Below are positions 9,858 to 17,724 of a DNA stretch of 64,000 nucleotides, piece by piece. The stretch's first letter is position 1. Each line of letters starts with the position of its first letter. The DNA comes from Prevotella sp. (GTDB taxonomy: Bacteria > Bacteroidota > Bacteroidia > Bacteroidales > Bacteroidaceae), in assembly GCA_017458005.1 (NCBI GenBank), contig JAFTGH010000019.1, positions 1 to 64,000 of the forward strand, given 5' to 3'. The notes beneath the pieces are model-generated. The model was not told where the DNA came from. It was given only the letters and a program-made list of their open reading frames with translations, and searched no databases. The translations under genes and the position numbers were made by a program.

Positions 9858-11186
9858 CTACTTATTATTCACATCATCATAGTACACCCTCAAGTAACCA
9901 GAGTTACGCTGGTCGTCAAGATGGTGCTCCTTAATATACTGATAGGTACGTCCACCACGCAGTTTACGAATCTTCTGCTCACGACGGGGAAGGTTTGGCT
10001 CCGTGTCGATGATCTCCAACACTTTCTGGAGTTCTGCGGCATGGGCGGAGCCATTGGCTATCTCCTCCTCCAACTGGTCGCGGAAGTCTGCCCATCCCTC
10101 ACCACCATAGGCAACGTCAAACTGGTCGTCGCTGACAGCGAGACGGTCTTGGACGTATTTCTTCAACGCCACAGCACGAGCCGCAGCAATACGCTCATTG
10201 AGTTTCATACCGCCATCGAAGGAGGCAAGTCCTACTATCTGTATCTTGCATATCTTTGTGTCCTTGTCACTTAGCAACTGACGAGTGACATCGATGATAC
10301 GATCGAGTGTCTGCTGGTTGTCACGCCATGTCGGATCGATCTCTGTCTTCGCCTGGGAGAAATAGACAAACAGGGCTCGCTTGTCACGACGCAGCACCTG
10401 ACTACGGTCGTAAGGCTTATACTCAGAGATGTGAGCAAGAACTGGCTCCTCACGACGCAACTTGTCAATCAAACGCTCCTCAGGTTCCTTGACAGCCACC
10501 GTAGATACCGTATCAACAGGAGTAATGACAGAGGGGATGACGGGCGGCTCAATAGGCTCATTGGTCTCAATGGGCAGAATAGGTTTCTTAGGACGACCCG
10601 GGATATTGAACACAATGTTCAAGGCTGCCTGCGGCATGGCGAAGAACTTCTTGTCATTGCCAATCTTGGTACCACACTCACCACACTCATAGCGGTTGTA
10701 CTTTGTATAACCCACTGCCGCTCCTATCAGTGCCTCGATATTCCAATGGCGACCCAACGGCCAGGAGTATCCATAAAACACACCAAGGGCACCAAGGTTT
10801 CCTTGGCGCCGCTCATCCCGTACACTCTTATAAAGACCAAATGGGAATTTCACATCCGCGACATTGTAGTGACTGTAGATCAGGTTAACCCCAAAGAAAT
10901 GATGCACATTGACGGAGTCTGTCCAATAGCGTAGATCAGGGGACATCAACAGATGCTTCCACTTCTTAGACCGATGATCATCAGTAGGCCAAGGACGATA
11001 GCCACCAGTTACACCCATCGACCAATGAGGCGACAAACGAAGCCCTATGCGAAGGTTCGGTGTAAGCCATGCGTCATACAGGAGATTATTGCTGACGGTC
11101 ACTTGCTGCGCTTGTACAGACAATGTCAATAGCAATAAAATTGACAAAAGGAAGTGTTTATGTCGATTCATATTCAACCAATTCAT
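9858..11186 (-). CDS. DUF3575 / OmpA-family outer membrane protein of the fimbrial operon
   Basis: This 442-residue protein has a signal peptide (MNRHKHFLLSILLLLTLSVQ, cleavage after AQA). The N-terminal 170 residues form a DUF3575 beta-barrel-like domain (NNLLYDAWLTPNLRIGLR, WSMGVTGGYRPW, FGVNLIYSHYNV). A Pro-rich linker (PKKPILPIETNEPIEPPVIP) leads to a C-terminal OmpA-like peptidoglycan-binding region (VGLASFDGGMKLNERIAAAR), although the usual NxxLSxxRA core is altered to KLNERIAAARA. It is the first gene of the fimbrial operon, 26 nt before the next. DUF3575-OmpA genes commonly accompany fimbrillin loci in Bacteroidota, probably as an outer-membrane pilus partner. The start may instead be ATG at 11171, which begins the signal peptide more compactly. 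Confidence 0.82.
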   Translation of the reverse strand: MNWLNMNRHKHFLLSILLLLTLSVQAQQVTVSNNLLYDAWLTPNLRIGLRLSPHWSMGVTGGYRPWPTDDHRSKKWKHLLMSPDLRYWTDSVNVHHFFGVNLIYSHYNVADVKFPFGLYKSVRDERRQGNLGALGVFYGYSWPLGRHWNIEALIGAAVGYTKYNRYECGECGTKIGNDKKFFAMPQAALNIVFNIPGRPKKPILPIETNEPIEPPVIPSVITPVDTVSTVAVKEPEERLIDKLRREEPVLAHISEYKPYDRSQVLRRDKRALFVYFSQAKTEIDPTWRDNQQTLDRIIDVTRQLLSDKDTKICKIQIVGLASFDGGMKLNERIAAARAVALKKYVQDRLAVSDDQFDVAYGGEGWADFRDQLEEEIANGSAHAAELQKVLEIIDTEPNLPRREQKIRKLRGGRTYQYIKEHHLDDQRNSGYLRVYYDDVNNK

Positions 11187-11234
11187 TATCCCAACTTATC
11201 TTGTTTTAACAACTCTTTACGTCTTTTCAACATG

Positions 11235-11242
11235 CAAAGATA
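11235..11242 (-). promoter_or_regulatory. -7 promoter box of the fimbrial operon
   Basis: The minus strand reads TATCTTTG, a full match to the Bacteroidota -7 consensus TAnnTTTG. Transcription would start near 11229, about 43 nt before the first possible start codon. No good TTTG -33 box is found 19-21 nt upstream (the position reads CTGC), suggesting the promoter needs an activator. Confidence 0.65.
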
Positions 11243-11271
11243 TATAATAATGTCTATATACGCAGAATTTA

Positions 11272-11279
11272 GGGGGGGG
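11272..11279. repeat. Homopolymer tract G8 (C8 on the transcribed-direction strand)
   Basis: Eight consecutive G on the plus strand lie about 30 bp upstream of the fimbrial -7 box, roughly at -43 to -50 of the predicted start. Tracts of this length are prone to slippage, and one or two bases of change here would alter spacing between an upstream activator site and the promoter. Confidence 0.9.
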
Positions 11280-11291
11280 CTTAACTTTTTT

Positions 11292-11308
11292 TAACGTAAT
11301 TAACGTTA
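11292..11308. promoter_or_regulatory. Palindrome TAACGT-N5-ACGTTA upstream of the fimbrial promoter
   Basis: A perfect 6-bp inverted repeat with a 5-nt AT spacer sits about 63-79 bp upstream of the predicted transcription start, beyond the G8 tract. Its position suits an activator-binding site. Function is inferred. The remaining sequence to 11386 is AT-rich and shows nothing else I can name. Confidence 0.4.
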
Positions 11309-11386
11309 TCAAGAGAGTTTAAACAATTATTCCGACAGATTAAAACATCATTGTAAAGGCTGTCGAAGATAAAAGTTACCGAATAA

Positions 11387-11404
11387 AGGCATTAGAAGAT
11401 GCCT
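11387..11404 (-). terminator. Weak hairpin at the end of the CYTH gene
   Basis: AGGCAT and ATGCCT form a 6-bp stem with a 6-nt loop that overlaps the CYTH gene stop codon. On the minus strand it is followed by TTTATT rather than a clean T run, so termination is only possible, not clear. Confidence 0.3.
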
Positions 11405-11876
11405 ATTTCCAGTCGTTAAAGGGATGCTGTCGTAACTGACTATTATAATAACGGCGGTCTCCTGTCACTTCCTTACCGATGAAATCGGGGATTTTTGCAC
11501 TTTCATCAACTGATGAGAGTTCCACTTCCGCCATCACGAGACCCTCGTTATCACCAAAAAACTCATCGACTTCAAAGACATGTGCGCCACTCTTGACAAG
11601 CCAACGGACTTTGTCGATAATACCTGGCTCACAAAGGCGCATGAGTTGTTTGCCATCTTCCAAGGGAATCTCCTGCTCAAACTCATAGCGGGAGAGCCCT
11701 CCATCCATGCTGGGACCCTTGATAGTGATAAAGGCGTGGTCGTCACGAATACGGATTCGTACAGTCCTGCCACGCTCACTCGTGATATATCCCTGCTGGA
11801 TATGACTATGACTGAATGACTCCTTTTTGTAGGAGTCATTCAGCACCAAGAATTTACGTTCTATCTCCAACGCCAT
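11403..11876 (-). CDS. CYTH-domain protein (triphosphate tunnel metalloenzyme)
   Basis: The 157-residue protein begins MALEIERKFLV, which holds the ExExK signature of the CYTH superfamily (Glu4, Glu6, Lys8). Further family segments are GYITSERGRTVRIRIRDD, AFITIKGPS and a YEFEQEIP strand, forming the beta-tunnel that binds a triphosphate and divalent metal. Relatives act as inorganic triphosphatases or class IV adenylate cyclases; small bacterial ones are mostly triphosphatases, so I favour that. A longer frame to 11945 runs antisense through unrelated sequence and is rejected. The ATG overlaps the stop of the small upstream membrane-protein gene as TAATG, so the two are translationally coupled. 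No recognised export signal; cytoplasmic. Confidence 0.82.
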   Translation of the reverse strand: MALEIERKFLVLNDSYKKESFSHSHIQQGYITSERGRTVRIRIRDDHAFITIKGPSMDGGLSRYEFEQEIPLEDGKQLMRLCEPGIIDKVRWLVKSGAHVFEVDEFFGDNEGLVMAEVELSSVDESAKIPDFIGKEVTGDRRYYNSQLRQHPFNDWK

Positions 11877-12019
11877 TATGCCATCGAGAGACTGGTAGTA
11901 ATGGCAAAGATCAGACCTAATGCGATTAAGACACCAATAATCCACATAATCAGATTCTTACCTTTTGCCTCCTGTTTCTTTGCGTATGCGTCACGCTTTG
12001 CTTGATTTTTCTTGCTCAT
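11876..12019 (-). CDS. 47-residue single-span membrane protein
   Basis: A short frame encodes a Lys-rich N-terminus (MSKKNQAKRDAYAKKQEAKG) followed by one hydrophobic segment, NLIMWIIGVLIALGLIFAIT. It is probably a small inner-membrane protein with its basic tail in the cytoplasm. It lies 38 nt after prfB and its TAA overlaps the ATG of the CYTH gene (TAATG). The coupling and clean membrane topology support a real gene. I recognise no family function. Confidence 0.65.
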   Translation of the reverse strand: MSKKNQAKRDAYAKKQEAKGKNLIMWIIGVLIALGLIFAITTSLSMA

Positions 12020-12031
12020 AGTTTTTCTATT

Positions 12032-12059
12032 ACTAATTACTAATTACTAATTTCTAATT
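12032..12059. repeat. Heptamer tandem repeat ACTAATT x4
   Basis: Three perfect copies of ACTAATT and one degenerate copy (TCTAATT) fill most of the 38-nt spacer between the prfB stop and the next gene, reaching into the prfB stop codon. On the transcribed strand the repeat gives stop codons in several frames. Confidence 0.85.
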
Positions 12060-13179
12060 ACTCATTGTCCGATGACGGGAATTCCATCAGGTAAGCCTTG
12101 ATGAAATCGTCGATTTTTCCATCCATCACCCCATCGACATCTGAGGTCTGGTAGTTGGTGCGATGGTCTTTCACACGACGGTCGTCGAAGACATAAGAGC
12201 GGATCTGCGAGCCCCATTCTATCTTCTTCTTACCCGCCTCAATCTTCGCCTGCGCCTCCATGCGTTTCTTCATCGCACGGTCGTAGAGTTGGGATCGAAG
12301 CAATGCCATGGCACGCTCCTTGTTCTTCGGCTGGTCGCGCGTCTCCGTATTCTCGATGAGAATCTCCTCTTCCTCTCCCGTATCAGGGTCGGTATACCAA
12401 TAGCGCAAACGGACACCCGACTCCACCTTATTGACATTCTGACCTCCTGCACCACTGGAGCGGAACGTGTCCCATGAGAGTTTAGCGGGGTCGACATACA
12501 CTTCGATAGTGTCATCCACCAACGGGGTGACGAAGACAGATGCGAAAGAAGTCATGCGCTTACCCTGTGCGTTGAAGGGAGAGACACGAACCAGCCTATG
12601 CACGCCGTTCTCGCTCTTCAGAAAGCCATAGGCATACTCGCCACCCTCTATCTGCATCGTGACACTCTTGATGCCAGCCTCATCACCATCTTGCAGGTTG
12701 GAGATGCTGACCTTATAGCCATGAGCCTCTGCCCATCGCTGGTACATACGCATCAGCATAGAAGCCCAGTCCTGGCTCTCCGTGCCTCCAGCGCCAGAGT
12801 TGATTTTGAGGACACACTCCATAGGGTCCTCCTTCTGGCGGAGCATATTCTTCAACTCCAGTTCCTCTATCAACTCGATGGCTCTGGCGTAGTCAGCGTC
12901 CACCTCCTCTTCCGTCACCATTTCCTCCTTATAGAAGTCAAAGGCGAGTTGGAGTTCGTCAGCGGCACTGCGAACCTCCTGATAGCCGTCAATCCATTTC
13001 TTGATTGCCTTCACCTTCTTCATCTGCTCCTCGGCACGCTTCTGGTCTTCCCAGAAGTCAGGAGCCTGTGTGCGAAGGTCCTCCTCCTCGAACTCTATCT
13101 TCTTCTCGTCAATCTTGAGATAGTGGTGCAATTTCTCCACCCTATCCAAGACATCCTTCAATTGGTCTGCTGTTATCAT
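12058..13179 (-). CDS. prfB: Peptide chain release factor 2
   Basis: The 373-residue protein recognises UGA and UAA stop codons and triggers peptide release on the ribosome. It has the SPF codon-recognition tripeptide (VRVSPFNAQGKR), the catalytic GGQ in SGAGGQNVNKVES, and the usual N-terminal helical domain. In many bacteria prfB needs a +1 frameshift at an in-frame UGA after about codon 25; here the matching place reads HHYLKIDEKK (CAC TAT CTC AAG ATT GAC) with no UGA and no shift site, so the gene is read straight through. Its ATG overlaps the stop of the acyl-CoA ligase gene (TAATG). It ends TAA, with the heptamer repeat after it. Confidence 0.95.
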   Translation of the reverse strand: MITADQLKDVLDRVEKLHHYLKIDEKKIEFEEEDLRTQAPDFWEDQKRAEEQMKKVKAIKKWIDGYQEVRSAADELQLAFDFYKEEMVTEEEVDADYARAIELIEELELKNMLRQKEDPMECVLKINSGAGGTESQDWASMLMRMYQRWAEAHGYKVSISNLQDGDEAGIKSVTMQIEGGEYAYGFLKSENGVHRLVRVSPFNAQGKRMTSFASVFVTPLVDDTIEVYVDPAKLSWDTFRSSGAGGQNVNKVESGVRLRYWYTDPDTGEEEEILIENTETRDQPKNKERAMALLRSQLYDRAMKKRMEAQAKIEAGKKKIEWGSQIRSYVFDDRRVKDHRTNYQTSDVDGVMDGKIDDFIKAYLMEFPSSDNE

Positions 13180-14987
13180 TACTCTTCGTACATCTTATCA
13201 ATCTCCACCTTATAGTTCTCATAGAGCACACGGCGGCGGATCTTCAACGTGTTAGTCAATTCTCCCTTCTCCATAGAGAGGTGGTGAGGCAGCAAAGTGA
13301 AGCGCTTCACCTGCTCATAATGGGCTAGTTGCTGTTGCAGCGTGTCAATACGCTCCTTCATCATCTCATAGATCTTCGGGGCATCACAAAGTTGCTCACG
13401 GCTCTCAAACGGGATATTATGCTCACGGGCATACTCCTCCAAGAGCGAATAGACGGGGACGATAAGGGCGGAGACGAACTTACGCTGATCGGCAATGATA
13501 CAAATCTGGTCGATATACTTATCCACCAACAGTTTCGACTCAATCATCTGAGGAGCGATATACTTGCCATTGCTAGTCTTGAAGAGATCCTTAATACGCT
13601 CTTTCAAGAACAACTCACCATCCTTCAGATAGCCTGCGTCACCCGTCTTGAAGTAGCCGTCCTCCGTAAACGACTGTTTCGTGAGATCGGCACGATTATA
13701 ATATCCTGGGGTAATGGTAGGACCCTTCAGAAGGATCTCGCCTTCCTCACTGATCTTGATATCGATACCCTCGATAGGTTGTCCTACTGACCCCACCGTA
13801 TAAGGCTCCCCCAGATGGTCGCAGGAGACAGTGGCAAGCGACTCAGTCAAGCCATAGCCCACTATCATATTAATACCGATGGAATGGACGAATTCCTCCA
13901 CATGGGCACTCACTGCAGCACCTGCTGTGGGGAAGAAATGCGCATTCTCCAAGCCCAACTCCTTACGTACTAAAGAGAAGACGGTACGATTGAGCATCTC
14001 ATACTCTAAATGGAGAGCCATAGGGGGCTTCTTGCCCAACGAGAGATATTCGATATTGTGCTTACGTCCTACGGCGAGCGCGTGTTTGAAGAGTTTGCGC
14101 TGCATCGCGCTGGAGTGCTCTATCTTGTCCATGACTCCCATATATACCTTCTCCCAGAAACGGGGAACGCTCGACATACAAGTAGGATGCGTCTCACGCA
14201 TGGACTGCTGTACCTCCTGCGGATGGGTGTTCACTATCATCGTGGCACCCTTCGTCAAGGAGAGAATTGCCCAGCCACGCTCGAAAATATGAGTATAGGG
14301 CAGGAAATTCATCACACGGTCCTTGTCATTCACCGGCACACACTTGTTGTTAGCCTCAAAGGCGGCATGGAACATGGAATGCGGAAGGATGACACCTTTG
14401 GAATCACCTGTCGTACCACTGGTATAAAGGATATTAGCGATATCATCAAACGATGCCTCTTGCTGACGAGCCTCCACCTCCGACTGACGGGGCAGGTTAT
14501 CGCCTAACTTCAGGAAATCACTGAAATAAAGGGCGTTGGGATCGTGGGATGAGATATGCACAAGCGGGTCGAAAACGATGATACGCTCCAAGGTAGGACA
14601 GAGTGACACCACTCGACGAGCACGGTCGTACTGCTCCTGCTCTCCGACAAAGAGGAAACGCACCTTCGCGTCATTGATCATAAACTGGATCTGCTGCTCC
14701 GAACTGGTTGCGTAGAAAGGTATCGTGACGGCACGGACACCCCAGGCTCCGAAGTCACATTCCAGATACTGCACAGAGTTCTGAGAGAAGATACCGATAT
14801 TCTCCTGGACTTTCACCCCAAGGTTCAACAGGGCATTACTGACCTGTTTGACGGTCTGCGACACTTGATTAAACGACAACGATTTCCACTCCTTACCGCC
14901 GAAATCCTGATAAATCAGCATCTCACGGTCACCATAGTGTTTGGCTAAGTCGTGCACTAACACCGACATGTGGCTGTTTATCTGCAT
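13179..14987 (-). CDS. Long-chain fatty acid--CoA ligase (AMP-forming)
   Basis: A 602-residue ANL-superfamily enzyme that activates fatty acids with ATP and CoA. The phosphate-binding loop ILYTSGTTGDSKGV lies near residue 190, GYGLTESLATVS near 385, and a late FKTSNGKYIAPQMIE segment holds the family's C-terminal hinge/lysine region. The length and central architecture resemble bacterial long-chain acyl-CoA synthetases (FadD15/ACSL-like). An N-terminal HDLAKHYGDREMLIY is typical. A Bacteroidota -7 box lies about 25 nt upstream and an AGGAG precedes the ATG. It heads the operon ligase-prfB-membrane peptide-CYTH. Substrate chain length is not shown by the sequence. Confidence 0.88.
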   Translation of the reverse strand: MQINSHMSVLVHDLAKHYGDREMLIYQDFGGKEWKSLSFNQVSQTVKQVSNALLNLGVKVQENIGIFSQNSVQYLECDFGAWGVRAVTIPFYATSSEQQIQFMINDAKVRFLFVGEQEQYDRARRVVSLCPTLERIIVFDPLVHISSHDPNALYFSDFLKLGDNLPRQSEVEARQQEASFDDIANILYTSGTTGDSKGVILPHSMFHAAFEANNKCVPVNDKDRVMNFLPYTHIFERGWAILSLTKGATMIVNTHPQEVQQSMRETHPTCMSSVPRFWEKVYMGVMDKIEHSSAMQRKLFKHALAVGRKHNIEYLSLGKKPPMALHLEYEMLNRTVFSLVRKELGLENAHFFPTAGAAVSAHVEEFVHSIGINMIVGYGLTESLATVSCDHLGEPYTVGSVGQPIEGIDIKISEEGEILLKGPTITPGYYNRADLTKQSFTEDGYFKTGDAGYLKDGELFLKERIKDLFKTSNGKYIAPQMIESKLLVDKYIDQICIIADQRKFVSALIVPVYSLLEEYAREHNIPFESREQLCDAPKIYEMMKERIDTLQQQLAHYEQVKRFTLLPHHLSMEKGELTNTLKIRRRVLYENYKVEIDKMYEE

Positions 14988-15010
14988 ATGCTCTCCTTTT
15001 TTATTTGCTG

Positions 15011-15018
15011 CAAAGATA
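15011..15018 (-). promoter_or_regulatory. -7 box for the acyl-CoA ligase/prfB operon
   Basis: The minus strand reads TATCTTTG, a full match to TAnnTTTG, 24 nt before the ATG at 14987. It lies back to back with the plus-strand promoter at 15061. Confidence 0.65.
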
Positions 15019-15060
15019 CAACATTTTTATTAAAAAAGAAGAGGGTTTGAGATTTTTCTG

Positions 15061-15068
15061 TATCTTTG
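15061..15068 (+). promoter_or_regulatory. -7 box for the M20 peptidase gene
   Basis: TATCTTTG ends only 8 nt before the ATG at 15077, so the 5' leader would be a few bases at most. The position rules out the longer frame beginning at 15005. Confidence 0.65.
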
Positions 15069-15076
15069 CAGTCGAA

Positions 15077-16147
15077 ATGGCATATAAGAAATACACCAAC
15101 GAAGCGGTAGCACTGCTGAGCAGACTCATCAGCACTCCCTCCATTAGCCGTGACGAGCAGGCGGCCGCCGACCTCTTACAGCAGCAAATCAAGGAGTGGG
15201 GACTACCCTGCAAACGGGTAGGCAACAACCTTGTCGTCGCTGGGCGTCTCAGCAAGAGGAAACCGACCCTGTTACTCAACGCGCACATCGACACCGTAAA
15301 GCCTGTTGCCACTTGGACTCGTGACCCTTTCACGCCCACTATCGAAGACGGAAAACTCTATGGACTGGGAGCCAATGACTGTGGGGGCGGACTGGTCAGC
15401 CTGCTACAGGCATTCCGAATCCTCCGTGAGGAAAAGGACATACCTTATAATATAATATATGTGGCTTCCTGTGAGGAAGAGATCAGTGGACAGAACGGAT
15501 TCTCCCTAGTCCTCCCAACCCTGCCCTCCATCGATGTCGCCATCGTAGGAGAGCCTACGGGGATGCAACCCGCTATTGCGGAGAAAGGACTGATGGTCAT
15601 CGACGGTGTGGCTCACGGAAAGAGCGGACATGCAGCCCGTAACGAAGGAGTGAATGCCATCTATGAGGCATTAGACGATCTGCGATGGCTCCGTGACTAC
15701 CAATTCCGCAAGGTCAGTCCGCTATTAGGTGAGACGAAGGCGACGGTCACTATGATCCATGCCGGCACACAGCATAACGTCATTCCTGACAAACTGGAGT
15801 TTGTCATCGACGTACGCACCAACGAATACTATCAGAACGAATACCTCTTTGCTTTCCTGCAAAAGCATATGAAGAGTGAGTTGAAGGCACGCTCTTTCCG
15901 CTTGCACTCCTCTTCTATTCCAGAAAGTCACCCTTTGATCAAGCAATGCAAGAAGATGAGGATGAAGCCCTTTGGCAGCCCTACTCTCTCTGACCAGGCA
16001 CTGATGCCCTTCCCCTCCTTCAAGTTAGGACCTGGAGAGTCAAGCCGCAGTCACTCTGCCGATGAGTTCATCGGTATTGACGAGATTCATCAGGCAATAA
16101 ACACTTATGTGAGACTCATCACCTCCCTAGCCACGCCTCAGGATTGA
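15077..16147 (+). CDS. M20-family deacylase (ArgE/DapE-like, probable acyl-ornithine deacetylase)
   Basis: A 356-residue zinc-dependent amidohydrolase. Metal-site segments are present: LLLNAHIDTVKP (His and Asp), GANDCGGG (bridging Asp), CEEEISGQNG (catalytic Glu then metal Glu) and VGEPTGM. Relatives remove an acyl group from N-acyl ornithine or N-succinyl-diaminopimelate. In Bacteroidota the arginine pathway uses N-succinyl-ornithine, so this enzyme may well be that deacylase, but specificity is not proven. The start at 15077 is chosen because the promoter box is at 15061 and the protein begins MAYKKYTNEAVALLSRLIS as family members do. Its 3' end overlaps the convergent EnvC-like gene by 29 nt. 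Confidence 0.82.
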   Translation: MAYKKYTNEAVALLSRLISTPSISRDEQAAADLLQQQIKEWGLPCKRVGNNLVVAGRLSKRKPTLLLNAHIDTVKPVATWTRDPFTPTIEDGKLYGLGANDCGGGLVSLLQAFRILREEKDIPYNIIYVASCEEEISGQNGFSLVLPTLPSIDVAIVGEPTGMQPAIAEKGLMVIDGVAHGKSGHAARNEGVNAIYEALDDLRWLRDYQFRKVSPLLGETKATVTMIHAGTQHNVIPDKLEFVIDVRTNEYYQNEYLFAFLQKHMKSELKARSFRLHSSSIPESHPLIKQCKKMRMKPFGSPTLSDQALMPFPSFKLGPGESSRSHSADEFIGIDEIHQAINTYVRLITSLATPQD

Positions 16148-17717
16148 GTTTCGCTGTCTCTTTACGCAACTGGAACTGGAGGATATCGTCTTGTCCGACT
16201 TTTCCCAACACCTGACGGGTAGTAACCTTCTGTCCTTTATGCACATTGACAGAGACCAGATTGCAGTAGACGGAGATATAACTACCATGGCGAACCATCA
16301 CCACCATGGTACCTCCAAAACTAAACACCGCACTAACCTCACCATCAAAGATGGAGCGAGCCTGTGCGCCCGACTGTCCCTTGATGTTAATACCCTTATT
16401 GTCAAGCGTGACATTGTTCAGTCCCTCCACATTATACTGACCGAAATGACTCACGATACGGTAAGGACCAGTGATAGGCATCGGCAAACGACCACGGTTG
16501 CTCTCGAAATTACCACTGATACGACGGTCGTCCGTACTCATCGTATAATCGAGCGTCTCTGTGTTCTTCTTTGCCTCAGCAACCTCCTTGGCATGCTCGC
16601 GAGCCTCTGACTCTGCGCGACGCTCGGCGGCAAGACGCGTCGCCTCCGCCTCCTTAGCCTTACGCTCCGCCTCCTCACGAGCCTTCTTATTACGAGCGGC
16701 ACGGGCTTCTGCCTTTGCCTTCTCCTCACGAGCCTTCGCCTCAGCGATACGGCGGGCATTCTCTTTTGCCGCCGCCTCGGCAGCAGCCTTCTTGCGAGCC
16801 AACTCAGCAGCACGTTTCTTTGCCGCCTCGGCTTCCGCCTTACGCTTTGCCTCTGCGGCAGCACGTGCCTTCTGCCGTGCCACCTCCTCGGCTATCAAAC
16901 GGTCAATCTGGGCATTGAGGGCAGCGTCCTTCTTCTTCTGTTGGGCAATCACATTTTGGATTTCCTTTTGTTGCTTCTGCAGACCAGACACCACATTCTT
17001 CTGTTCTGTCTGCTTTCCCTCCAGAGAACGGCGCTCACTCTCACCTCGTGCCAAGAGTTGTGTCTTGTTATCATGGGCAGCAAGCAACTCTACCTGCTTG
17101 GCGTTCACCTCTGCCTGCTTCACCTTGACATTCTCACCTTGGGAACGCTGGTAAGAAGCATATTCCCTCATGAAACGCAGACGACGATACATCTGGGCAA
17201 AACTATTGGCACTGAAGATAAACATCAGTTTGCTTTGCATCGACTGGTTACGATGCATATAGCGCATCGACTTTACGTATTTCTCCTTACAGTCATCAAG
17301 TTCTGACTTCAGTTGGGCAAGTTCCGCATTAAGAACCTCTATCTCTACCTCAAGCGATGAGAGGTCTTTGCGAATAGTGTCTATCGTACGGCGCTTGACC
17401 GCAATCTCCGTATTGAGTATCATCAGGTTCTCTAAGCGTTTCTTCACATCACGCTCATTAGAACGCAAACGCTGCTCTTGCTCCTTGATCTGCTGCTGAA
17501 TCTTCTCGCGCTGACTCTGCAGGCTCTGCACGGAGACAGGTTGCTTAGACGACCTCGCTGCGGATGTCGTCTTCTTGGTCGCAGTCTTCTTGGTCACCAC
17601 TTTCTTCTTGGCAACCGTAGTCGTCTTACCCTTCCCTTTTGCCGGTGTACGCTTCTGTTGAGCATACGGGCTCAAGACAAAAGAGAGCAGGACTAATATA
17701 ACACCTATTCGCCTCAT
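16119..17717 (-). CDS. EnvC-like murein hydrolase activator (degenerate M23/LytM domain)
   Basis: This 532-residue exported protein has a signal peptide, a Lys/Thr-rich stretch to about residue 55, a long coiled coil from about 60 to 400 (with an Ala/Arg/Glu-rich part at roughly 280-385), and a C-terminal LytM/M23-like domain. In active M23 peptidases the sites HxxxD and HxH bind zinc; here the matching places read VTLDNKGINIKG and LQFQLRKE, so the zinc ligands are gone. That is the pattern of EnvC, which activates cell-wall amidases during division rather than cutting peptidoglycan. It is the last gene of the dut-TPR-DUF4292-envC run, 7 nt after the DUF4292 gene. Confidence 0.82.
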   Translation of the reverse strand: MRRIGVILVLLSFVLSPYAQQKRTPAKGKGKTTTVAKKKVVTKKTATKKTTSAARSSKQPVSVQSLQSQREKIQQQIKEQEQRLRSNERDVKKRLENLMILNTEIAVKRRTIDTIRKDLSSLEVEIEVLNAELAQLKSELDDCKEKYVKSMRYMHRNQSMQSKLMFIFSANSFAQMYRRLRFMREYASYQRSQGENVKVKQAEVNAKQVELLAAHDNKTQLLARGESERRSLEGKQTEQKNVVSGLQKQQKEIQNVIAQQKKKDAALNAQIDRLIAEEVARQKARAAAEAKRKAEAEAAKKRAAELARKKAAAEAAAKENARRIAEAKAREEKAKAEARAARNKKAREEAERKAKEAEATRLAAERRAESEAREHAKEVAEAKKNTETLDYTMSTDDRRISGNFESNRGRLPMPITGPYRIVSHFGQYNVEGLNNVTLDNKGINIKGQSGAQARSIFDGEVSAVFSFGGTMVVMVRHGSYISVYCNLVSVNVHKGQKVTTRQVLGKVGQDDILQFQLRKETAKLNPEAWLGR

Positions 17718-17724
17718 CTATCCT

